A DNA stretch of 5,425 bases. It comes from an uncultured delta proteobacterium (GTDB taxonomy: Bacteria; UBA10199; GCA-002796325; 1-14-0-20-49-13). The translations under genes and the position numbers were made by a program. The notes beneath the pieces were generated by a model that was not told where the DNA came from, made no database searches, and saw nothing but the letters and a program-made list of their open reading frames with translations. Within the stretch, counting starts at the first letter, position 1; every line of letters starts with the position of its first letter. The stretch is from NCBI GenBank assembly GCA_903868375.1, contig CAIPVD010000210.1, positions 1-5,425 of the forward strand. Direction: 5' to 3'. This document shows positions 1 through 5,376 of the stretch, in pieces.

Positions 1-1
1 G

Positions 2-166
2 CACGAAAATCTTGGCAAAGGTTATATCGGGCTCGAAGGATTTAAGCTTATATTGAACGATGAAAGATTGGCGCACGTTCCAGTGGTTATAGAAACTCCA
101 AAAGGAGATTCGAACGCAAACGATAAACGGAACATCCGGTTGATACGTAAATTAATGGGGGCATAA
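2..166 (+). CDS. nfo: Endonuclease IV, C-terminal 54 residues (5' end outside window)
   Basis: Endonuclease IV is a zinc-dependent AP endonuclease of base excision repair: it cuts DNA 5' of abasic sites. Only its C-terminus is present, and the reading frame enters from the left edge. The fragment opens with HENLGKG followed by IGLEGF, a highly conserved stretch of this TIM-barrel family. The first complete residue, His, aligns with metal ligand His231 of the E. coli enzyme. The Glu in VVIETPKG (codon at 92-94) lies exactly 30 residues later, matching ligand Glu261. The protein ends in a short basic helix (KRNIRLIRKLMGA) and a TAA stop, so this end looks intact. The next gene starts one base after the stop, suggesting co-transcription and possibly translational coupling. 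The assignment is firm; the upstream catalytic part cannot be judged. Confidence 0.93.
   Translation, partial: HENLGKGYIGLEGFKLILNDERLAHVPVVIETPKGDSNANDKRNIRLIRKLMGA
157..161 (+). promoter_or_regulatory. Ribosome binding site inside the nfo 3' end
   Basis: A run of five G lies in the last codons of nfo, six bases before the ATG at 168. It can pair with the anti-Shine-Dalgarno core if one G-U pair is allowed. It supports the ATG at 168 as the start of the membrane-protein gene and implies that ribosomes finishing nfo pass over this site. Confidence 0.6.
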
Positions 167-167
167 A

Positions 168-803
168 ATGCTTAGAAAAATATTTTCCATATTCGGGCTC
201 GTGGCTATTGTTGCCTTCTTTCTTCCGTGGCTAAAGGGATGCGAAAAAGTTGAAAGTGGTTTTGATATTTTGCTGGTCAATTCGCTGCATGACTTGAGCT
301 TCTCTTCAATATCGTCATTTAACACAGGCATCCTGTTCCTATTCGTTCCTGTATATGCGATAGCCGTTGCATGGCTATCTAAGATAGAAAAAGCGGTGAA
401 GCCTCTTCACGCGACCTTTGGTGTATTAGCATTCTTAAATATGTGGAGCATCGGCCTTTGGGGCGGCATAGAGATAAGCTCGTTCTTTCAGGAATGGGGA
501 ACGCCATCGCATGTTCATTCCATACTTATGGCGAAGCTCTCCGTTATTCAATTGTTGGGCGCCGCTATTTTGAGCCTCTTCATCTTAAATTGGCTAAGAC
601 ATAAGAATTTCAACTTTGGGTGGTCGGCAGCGGTCCTTATCTTTCCGCTTTTTGCGGTCGTAGGTTTTGGCTTTAGTATGGAGCCGAGATATTACGGCAT
701 TTGGATGTATCTTTTATCGATGGCACTCTTAAACGTTGGCGCCTTGATAGATGGGATCTGGGGAAATAAAAAAGGCGCTAACCTTGGGTCAGCGCCTTTT
801 TAA
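168..803 (+). CDS. Six-helix inner-membrane protein of unknown function
   Basis: I do not recognise a named family for this 211-residue protein. Hydrophobic segments at about residues 5-22, 52-71, 79-100, 121-142, 150-171 and 176-197 predict six transmembrane helices. Lys/Arg cluster at the N-terminus (MLRK), in the loop after helix 2 (SKIEKAVK), after helix 4 (RHK) and at the C-terminus (NKK). By the positive-inside rule both ends are cytoplasmic. The first helix runs into FLPWLKGC and then SGFDIL, a pattern I have seen in small uncharacterised bacterial membrane proteins where a 'PW...C...SG.D' segment follows helix 1. Function is not assignable, and no catalytic motif was seen. The start follows nfo by one base and has a G-rich ribosome site, so it is probably the second gene of an nfo transcript. 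The last eleven codons (KKGANLGSAPF and stop) are also the arms of a terminator hairpin, so the protein's tail is constrained by RNA structure. Confidence 0.85.
   Translation: MLRKIFSIFGLVAIVAFFLPWLKGCEKVESGFDILLVNSLHDLSFSSISSFNTGILFLFVPVYAIAVAWLSKIEKAVKPLHATFGVLAFLNMWSIGLWGGIEISSFFQEWGTPSHVHSILMAKLSVIQLLGAAILSLFILNWLRHKNFNFGWSAAVLIFPLFAVVGFGFSMEPRYYGIWMYLLSMALLNVGALIDGIWGNKKGANLGSAPF
769..801. terminator. Bidirectional intrinsic terminator overlapping a stop codon
   Basis: Five A, then GGCGCT, an eleven-base centre, AGCGCC and five T. The arms 774-779 and 791-796 pair perfectly. The centre adds ACC (781-783) with GGT (787-789) around a TTG loop, leaving one A/C mismatch. Flanking A and T tracts (769-773 and 797-801) give a U-tract on either strand. 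It should therefore end both the nfo/membrane-protein transcript and the convergent lipoprotein transcript. The T at 801 is also the first base of the TAA stop, so the hairpin lies wholly within coding sequence of the + strand gene. Only 18 bases separate the two convergent stops. Confidence 0.85.
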
Positions 804-821
804 ACTATCTATTAGATAACA

Positions 822-3485
822 TCAATAAGCCTTCGGGCAATCAGTTGCATCGCCCGCAAGTGTTCCGCCCCTGAAACGGAAGTAGTCGTATGTAGCCGAG
901 TAAGGGCCGTCCAGTGTAGAACCATTCTCTATTCCAAAAACAGCTTGTGTGGTGGCCCAGTCGACCGAGAAATTCAGAGGATCGGGCAGTGTGCCAAGTC
1001 CGACGTCAAGGTCTGCATATGCAATCTTTGTGAACGCGATACCATCTGTGCTCAAGTAAAATGTGACCACTCCGGCCGTTTTTACAACACAAACATATGG
1101 TGTATCCTTATCCACACTTTTAGTTCCCCCAGCTCCAGTTGTACTGCCAGTCCTGCTGTCTATTATGAGCCAGGTTCTTCCAATGATACCTGAACCTAAA
1201 TCCAGATTATACCAACCGTTTTGTTGGCCGACATTGTAATCGCCGTTAAGCTCTATTGTTGCTATACTATCTATTGATTGGTCAGGATCGGTAACCTCTT
1301 GTGGATTATTGCTTGTGGTGCGCAGTGTTATTGCCATATCGCCGTTATTTATAGCATTTGGTTTTTGACATCCACAGCTGTTGCCTTGATCCGCGCTAGC
1401 GGCCTGTTGTACCGTCATGGTTAGCAGCGAAGATGCAGCCGAATAATCACAGTTGACAGGATCGTTATTGCAATTATTTGAATAACAGTCGATGTGGTCA
1501 AGAGGGCTGGCCTCGAATTCGTCATCGGCAGAATTCATTACATAAGTATGAGAGTTGTACTCGGCTCCGCTTAATGCCAGCGTGTAGTTTGTGAATGTCG
1601 CGCATCCATCGATGCCTGTCAGCGTTGCGGTGCAAGACCTGCCATCTCCAGCCAACGTGCAGGTAACGGGCGCGCCATTCTTTGTAAGCGTTGGTGCGGC
1701 TAAGGCAACACCGTCAAAGCCGAACGTTATGCCTACGCTATTTCCGCCAGCTGTTAATATAACGCTATCCTTTGTAACACTGTTCACGGAAACCAGCGCC
1801 GACGAACCGGTAGAGAACGTTGCCGTTGCCGTTGCGATCAATTTTCCACTGGCATCCAATATTCCGCTGACCGTCGCGGTGTAACTTGAGCTGGCATCCA
1901 GTGTCGCATGGGCGCATGTGTAGATAAGCCCGGATCCATCTGCCGTTACAGCTGTGCATAGGCTGCTGCCTGTACCGTCCAGCTTCAATGTGAATAGCGT
2001 AAGGTCTGTCGGCGCCGTAATAGCGCCAGAAAATGTGAATGTTACGTTAACGCCGCGGCTCTGATTTGATGCGCCATTTGCAGGGGAGAGTGCAGCCGTT
2101 ACGGTCGAATAGCCGCTGGTCTGAAATTTTGCCGTGGTGGTTGCTACAATGCGGCCCGTTGTATCGGTCACATCTGCGACCGCTATCTTATACCATGTGC
2201 TGATCTTAAGGGTGTCATGCGCGCATGTCGCAGTCGGGCTTACGAATGATACGGTGCATAGGTTGCTTCCTGCCGTTGCCGTACAGCCGCTATCGGTGCA
2301 TTCGAGTAAACTGAAATTGCTAGCCGTTGGGGCATTTACCGCGCCGCCTACGAATGTGGCTGTAACTGCCACCGTTTCGGTCTGATCCGTAGCTCCTTCG
2401 GTAGGTGAAAGCGTGATCGTCACACCGGAAGAAGTGCCGGTCTGGAACTTGGCAGTTGTTGTGGCAACGATCAGGCCGCCCGTATCGGTAACTCCCGAAA
2501 CCGTAACCAGATACCATACGCCGGGATCTAAGAGGCCGCTATAGGTGCAAGTGGCGGTTGGGTATGTGTACGATACAGTACAAAGGTTGATGCCAGTGGT
2601 TGATGCGCATGTGTTATCGGTGCATTTGAGCATCGAAAAATTTGAGGCCGTTGGAGTGGCGATATGGCCGCCGACGAAAGCGGCTGTAACTGCCACAGAT
2701 CCTGATTGATTCGTCAACCCGTCAGAAGGTGAAAGAGTAACGGTCACGTCAGATGGAGGTATGCCCATGGTCTGAAATTTGCTTGTTGCAGTTGCGACAA
2801 GAAGGCCGCTGGTATCGGTAACGCCGGTAACCGCAACCTGATACCATGTGCTTCTCTTAAGGACGGCATGGGAGCATGTGGCAGATGGGCTTGCAAAAAA
2901 TATTGTACACAAGTTGATTACGGTTGTTGATGCGCAGGTGCTATCGGTGCATTCGAGTAAACTGAAATTAGTGGCGGTTGGTGCGTTAACCGTGCCGCCT
3001 GCAAAGCTAGCTGTAACTGCCACAGATATGGACTGATTCGTTAGGTTATTTACGGGCGCGAGCGTGGCTGTCACATTAGAGAGGCCTATCGTAGCAAATC
3101 TTGCCGTAGCCGTGGCAACGACAAGTCCGCTCGTATCGGTAACGCCGGAAACTGTGATCTTATACCATGTTCCCATCTTAAAGCTGTCATGGGCGCAGGT
3201 GGCAACTAGGCTTGCAAATGAAACGGTACACAAATTGGCCCCTGTCGTTGTTGAGCAGTCGTTATTGGTGCATTCCAAGACGCTGAAATTATCTGCGGTG
3301 GGTGTATTGACTTCGCCGCCTGCGAAAGTGGCTCTAACCACCACCAATTCGGATTGGCTCGTTGCCCCTTCGATGGGTAGAAGTTCAACGGTAACGCTTG
3401 AAGGAGTTGCGCTGCTACCCCCTCCGCAACTCGATAAAAGCGTGGCAGTCAAGAAAATGGCACACAAAAACGCTAGTTTTTTCAA
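822..3485 (-). CDS. Large surface lipoprotein with tandem Cys-containing Ig-like repeats
   Basis: An 887-residue predicted envelope protein. Residues 1-20 form a lipoprotein signal: MKK, a hydrophobic core, then LLSSC with Cys20 as the lipidated residue. It is followed by GGGSS, with no Asp at +2, so outer-membrane sorting is expected under the enterobacterial rule. Five tandem Ig-like (SbsA/Big_5-type) repeats cover about 31-132, 138-239, 247-349, 355-456 and 462-559. Each runs from VT.TLSP through GVTDTSG to ATATAKFQT. A sixth, divergent Ig-like domain covers about 563-645. Residues 652-875 look like a concanavalin/LamG or DUF1349-type beta-sandwich, with VTFYLSTDGIAFTKI and a terminal ATYDYFRFRGG strand. 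Repeats 1-4 carry the same four cysteines and repeat 5 carries only two. The start codon is TTG, preceded at seven bases by a run of five G; no in-frame ATG would give the signal peptide. The likely role is structural, adhesive or glycan-binding; no catalytic motif was seen. Function is an inference from architecture only. Confidence 0.88.
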   Translation of the reverse strand: MKKLAFLCAIFLTATLLSSCGGGSSATPSSVTVELLPIEGATSQSELVVVRATFAGGEVNTPTADNFSVLECTNNDCSTTTGANLCTVSFASLVATCAHDSFKMGTWYKITVSGVTDTSGLVVATATARFATIGLSNVTATLAPVNNLTNQSISVAVTASFAGGTVNAPTATNFSLLECTDSTCASTTVINLCTIFFASPSATCSHAVLKRSTWYQVAVTGVTDTSGLLVATATSKFQTMGIPPSDVTVTLSPSDGLTNQSGSVAVTAAFVGGHIATPTASNFSMLKCTDNTCASTTGINLCTVSYTYPTATCTYSGLLDPGVWYLVTVSGVTDTGGLIVATTTAKFQTGTSSGVTITLSPTEGATDQTETVAVTATFVGGAVNAPTASNFSLLECTDSGCTATAGSNLCTVSFVSPTATCAHDTLKISTWYKIAVADVTDTTGRIVATTTAKFQTSGYSTVTAALSPANGASNQSRGVNVTFTFSGAITAPTDLTLFTLKLDGTGSSLCTAVTADGSGLIYTCAHATLDASSSYTATVSGILDASGKLIATATATFSTGSSALVSVNSVTKDSVILTAGGNSVGITFGFDGVALAAPTLTKNGAPVTCTLAGDGRSCTATLTGIDGCATFTNYTLALSGAEYNSHTYVMNSADDEFEASPLDHIDCYSNNCNNDPVNCDYSAASSLLTMTVQQAASADQGNSCGCQKPNAINNGDMAITLRTTSNNPQEVTDPDQSIDSIATIELNGDYNVGQQNGWYNLDLGSGIIGRTWLIIDSRTGSTTGAGGTKSVDKDTPYVCVVKTAGVVTFYLSTDGIAFTKIAYADLDVGLGTLPDPLNFSVDWATTQAVFGIENGSTLDGPYSATYDYFRFRGGTLAGDATDCPKAY
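2289..2318 (-). repeat. 30-bp perfect direct repeat, copy in Ig repeat R4
   Basis: These 30 bases are identical to 2940-2969 in repeat R2. They encode NFSLLECTDS, including the first conserved cysteine. The corresponding stretches of R1 and R3 differ at several bases. Identity without a break at synonymous positions points to recent duplication or gene conversion between R2 and R4. Confidence 0.85.
2940..2969 (-). repeat. 30-bp perfect direct repeat, copy in Ig repeat R2
   Basis: This is the partner of the copy at 2289-2318, offset by 651 bp, which is two repeat periods. Flanking bases differ on both sides, so the identical tract is bounded. Confidence 0.85.
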
Positions 3486-3492
3486 GGAAATA

Positions 3493-3497
3493 CCCCC
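3493..3497 (-). promoter_or_regulatory. Ribosome binding site deciding the TTG start of the lipoprotein
   Basis: On the - strand an AAAAGGGGG stretch ends seven bases before the TTG at 3485-3483. This spacing, together with a perfect signal peptide beginning at that codon (LKK read as MKK), fixes the non-ATG start. Confidence 0.7.
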
Positions 3498-3528
3498 TTT
3501 TGGCTTATTTTATCGACTAACAGAGGCA

Positions 3529-3557
3529 ATTATACACCATTTCCGCGGGGTTAAGAA
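3529..3557 (-). promoter_or_regulatory. Sigma-70-type promoter of the lipoprotein gene
   Basis: The - strand carries a perfect TATAAT -10 box (3529-3534). A weak -35 box, TTCTTA (3552-3557), lies 17 bases upstream. Transcription would start near 3522, giving a leader of about 36 bases before the TTG. It lies in the 95-bp gap after the COG2403-type gene, so the lipoprotein can be expressed independently. The -10 and spacing are strong; the -35 matches only three of six consensus bases. Confidence 0.65.
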
Positions 3558-3580
3558 CTCTTTTTTCGAATTATTTTGTC

Positions 3581-4891
3581 CTAGAATTTCACCAGGGCTT
3601 CTTCCAAATTCGGCTTGCCCATCTCTTCCAGATAGTAGCGAACGCGCTGGCTTGGGCGGTCCATCTTTATAACGCGCCTAATATCGATCGGGCTTCCGAC
3701 CAGCACCAGATCTGCCGGGACTTTTTTGAGTGTCTCTTCCAGATCCTTCAATTGTTCGGGGTAATAACCGAGCGCCGGTAGGACGTTGGCCAGATGATTG
3801 TATTTTTGATATGCCGCCTTGATCGAACCGACCGCATATGGACGTGGGTCAACAAGTTCCTTGGCTCCCAGCTCTTTCGCAACGACCGTTGCCGCGCCAA
3901 ATCCCATTCCGCCGTGCGTGATGGTCGGGCCGTCTTCTATTGCCAGCACCTTCTTTCCCTTTACCGCAGCCGGATCGTCGACCGTTATCTTCGAAGCGCC
4001 TTTAATAACTCGGGCGCCTGGATTGCATTCTTTGATATTAGCCATCAAAATTTCAAGCTGTTCTTTCGAGGCCTGTTCGTATTTATTGATGACGAGATAA
4101 TCGGCGCGCAGGAAGTTTACTTCGCCCGGATAATATTTTCTTTCGTGGCCGGCACGAAGCGGGTCCAAAACCGTTATGTAAAGATCGGGTCTATAGAACG
4201 GGCCGTCGTTATTTCCACCGTCCCAGATAATGACGTCGGCTTCTTTTTCTGCCGCGCGCAATATTTTTTCGTAATCGACGCCGGCATAAACGACGAGGCC
4301 GTTGTCGATATAAGGTTCATATTCTTCCCTCTCTTCGATCGTGCATTTGTGAAGGTCTAGGTCTTCATACGATGCAAATCGCTGGCATATCTGCTTTGTC
4401 AGGTCGCCGTAGGGCATTGGATGCCTGATCGCCACGACGCGTTTTCCCTTCTTCTTAAGAATCTCAACTACCCTTCTCGATGTCTGGCTCTTGCCGCAAC
4501 CGGTTCTAACTGCGCATACCGCTACGACCGGCTTTGTAGATTTTACTTCCGTTCTTTCCGGGGAAAGAAGGATGAAGTTTGCGCCCGCTGCGTTAACGGC
4601 GGCAGATTTTTGCATTACGTACTCGTAGCTAACATCGGAATATGAGAAGAAAACGTCTTCGATCTTTTCTTTTTTGATGAGCTTCGTAAGTTCGCTTTCC
4701 GGATAGATCGGAATGCCGGCCGGATATCTTTCGCCAGAGAGTTCCTTCGGATATTTTCTTCCTTCAATGTTCGGTATCTGCGTTGCTGTGAAAGCTACTA
4801 CTTCATAATCCGCATTGTTCCTGAAGAATACGTTGAAGTTGTGGAAGTCGCGGCCCGCTGCGCCCATGATCAAAGCTCGTTTTGCTTTCAT
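3581..4891 (-). CDS. Cyclic 2,3-diphosphoglycerate synthetase-like P-loop protein (COG2403)
   Basis: This 436-residue protein matches the family annotated as cyclic 2,3-diphosphoglycerate synthetase or predicted GTPase (COG2403). The archaeal name enzyme makes the cyclic phosphoanhydride of 2,3-bisphosphoglycerate using ATP; the role of bacterial members is unsettled. The N-terminal Rossmann-like part (about 1-115) begins ALIMGAAGRDFHNFN, followed by VVAFTATQIP, GRKYP and YPAGIPIYPE, all family hallmarks. A P-loop domain starts near residue 120: VRTGCGKSQTSR (128-139) is the Walker A region, VIIWDGGNNDGPF (220-232) the Walker B region, and VINKYE (267-272) resembles the guanine-recognition NKxD motif with Glu in place of Asp. 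EDGPTITHGGMGFGA (319-333) and PIDIRRVIKMDRPSQRVRYYLEE (401-423) are further conserved blocks. The protein looks full length and cytoplasmic. An AGGAG site lies nine bases before the ATG. No hairpin terminator follows the stop, so some readthrough into the lipoprotein gene is possible. Family is confident; the reaction is not. Confidence 0.88.
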   Translation of the reverse strand: MKAKRALIMGAAGRDFHNFNVFFRNNADYEVVAFTATQIPNIEGRKYPKELSGERYPAGIPIYPESELTKLIKKEKIEDVFFSYSDVSYEYVMQKSAAVNAAGANFILLSPERTEVKSTKPVVAVCAVRTGCGKSQTSRRVVEILKKKGKRVVAIRHPMPYGDLTKQICQRFASYEDLDLHKCTIEEREEYEPYIDNGLVVYAGVDYEKILRAAEKEADVIIWDGGNNDGPFYRPDLYITVLDPLRAGHERKYYPGEVNFLRADYLVINKYEQASKEQLEILMANIKECNPGARVIKGASKITVDDPAAVKGKKVLAIEDGPTITHGGMGFGAATVVAKELGAKELVDPRPYAVGSIKAAYQKYNHLANVLPALGYYPEQLKDLEETLKKVPADLVLVGSPIDIRRVIKMDRPSQRVRYYLEEMGKPNLEEALVKF

Positions 4892-4900
4892 AAATGATAT

Positions 4901-4905
4901 CTCCT
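4901..4905 (-). promoter_or_regulatory. Ribosome binding site of the COG2403-type gene
   Basis: AGGAG on the - strand, nine bases before the ATG at 4891-4889. It is a normal Shine-Dalgarno site and supports this start. No convincing -35/-10 pair was found upstream; the region is AT-rich and several weak hexamers fit equally poorly. Confidence 0.75.
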
Positions 4906-4956
4906 ATTGTGGTTTGAAGTGCTTAAAAGTTGGCTGGACATAGCAAAATAAAATAA

Positions 4957-4977
4957 TTTATGCAAGCTTTGCATAAA
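4957..4977. promoter_or_regulatory. Perfect 9+3+9 inverted repeat, candidate operator
   Basis: TTTATGCAA and TTGCATAAA flank a GCT centre in the divergent intergenic region, 66 bp upstream of the COG2403-type ATG. The symmetry and size suit a dimeric helix-turn-helix repressor or activator. It is too short-looped (three bases) and AT-rich to be a convincing terminator, and no T-tract follows on either strand. Its position could influence the leftward gene and perhaps the rightward PqqD-like gene. The cognate regulator is not in the window. Confidence 0.5.
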
Positions 4978-4998
4978 ATCGGTAGGGCGCTCTTTCTA

Positions 4999-5035
4999 AA
5001 ATTCGGAATACAAAACTTTTTTTGTTCCAGAATTT
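4999..5035. other. Imperfect 15-pair hairpin in the divergent intergenic region
   Basis: AAATTC+GGAA (4999-5008) pairs with TTCC (5025-5028) plus GAATTT (5030-5035), with A5029 bulged. After the unpaired TA (5009-5010) an inner stem CAAAA (5011-5015) pairs with TTTTG (5020-5024) around a CTTT loop. No T-tract follows on either strand and no gene ends here, so it is not an ordinary terminator. It could be a second protein-binding site, a leader structure for the leftward transcript, or chance structure in AT-rich DNA. Confidence 0.4.
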
Positions 5036-5154
5036 GAACTTAAAATTATTCGTCACGAAACCTAACCCCAAAAATATTTAATAAAATCAAATAATTATAT
5101 CAATATTAGGGCGATGGAGGGTTTTGGCATCTTATTTGCTCTCCGAACGTTACG

Positions 5155-5376
5155 ATGTCTAACAACGTTATTAAAATGAACGATACGAATTACAATGTAA
5201 GAAGAGGATTGAGCCCCGCCGAGGTGCTGATCTTTAATTTGTGCGACGGCAAAAGGACAAGAGAAGATATCTTCGGTGAAGTTGTTGCAAAGATAGAGAA
5301 CAGCGCCGACGATCCGCACGTTGCCTTCGAAGTATGTCTTGAAACCCTAAAAAAACGTGGCCTCATATATTACTGA
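5155..5376 (+). CDS. PqqD-like small winged-helix protein (peptide-chaperone type)
   Basis: This 73-residue protein resembles PqqD-like domains, small winged helices that bind a peptide substrate and deliver it to a radical SAM enzyme in PQQ and RiPP pathways. The characteristic core is LSPAEVLIFNLCDGKRTREDI (residues 19-39, with LCDGKRT at 29-35). An acidic linker follows, then a second helix and the closing wing VCLETLKKRGLIYY (60-73). At 73 residues it is shorter than typical PqqD (about 90), and the N-terminal strand before NVRRG is reduced. The start is uncertain: the ATG at 5155 has no Shine-Dalgarno site within 15 bases, nor does the internal ATG at 5176. A good GGAGG at 5116-5120 sits 34 bases upstream, and an in-frame stop at 5107-5109 limits extension. 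An open frame (-1) overlaps the stop and may be a partner gene or a continuation. It is transcribed divergently from the COG2403-type gene. Confidence 0.7.
   Translation: MSNNVIKMNDTNYNVRRGLSPAEVLIFNLCDGKRTREDIFGEVVAKIENSADDPHVAFEVCLETLKKRGLIYY

Larger units (their letters stand above)
1809..3395 (-). repeat. Five tandem coding repeats of about 321-327 bp (Ig-like domains)
   Basis: The repeat units lie at 3090-3395 (R1), 2769-3074 (R2), 2439-2747 (R3), 2118-2423 (R4) and 1809-2102 (R5). Successive starts are 107, 109, 108 and 107 codons apart. R1-R4 share NFS.L.C, NLCTV, WY..V.GVTDT and ATATAKF; R5 is the most diverged. Linkers between units are only 5-7 residues, as in a stacked rod. The repeats encode protein domains and are unrelated to CRISPR. 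Confidence 0.9.
4892..5154. other. AT-rich divergent intergenic region
   Basis: This 263-bp gap separates the leftward COG2403-type gene from the rightward PqqD-like gene. It holds the AGGAG ribosome site, the perfect inverted repeat at 4957-4977, the imperfect hairpin at 4999-5035, a very AT-rich stretch at about 5067-5108 suited to a rightward promoter, and a GGAGG at 5116-5120 with no obvious matching start codon. No tRNA-like or recognisable riboswitch structure was seen. Confidence 0.6.

Noticed and set aside
1809..3395. Regularly spaced repeats that might suggest a CRISPR or satellite array
   Set aside because: The period of about 321-327 bp is a multiple of three, the units encode Ig-like domains in one frame, and they drift like protein-coding repeats.
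3543..3548. CCGCGG palindrome in the spacer of the lipoprotein promoter
   Set aside because: Six bases is too short to call an operator, and no second copy or extended symmetry is present.
3064..3672. Open + strand frame of 202 codons across the lipoprotein 5' end, its promoter and the COG2403-type 3' end
   Set aside because: It is antisense to two well-supported genes, crosses a promoter, has no ribosome site, and its sequence is a mirror of the repeat region.
3794..4360. Open + strand frame of 188 codons inside the COG2403-type gene
   Set aside because: Antisense shadow. The - strand frame carries clear conserved family motifs throughout, and this frame shows no domain-like pattern.
4930..4945. 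TTGGCTGGACATAGCA resembling a sigma-54 promoter
   Set aside because: The GG to GC spacing is one base short of the strict 10, and the flanking bases fit poorly.
5095..5319. - strand frame of 74 codons over the PqqD-like gene
   Set aside because: It overlaps the PqqD-like core on the opposite strand, has no recognisable motif and no supporting ribosome site.
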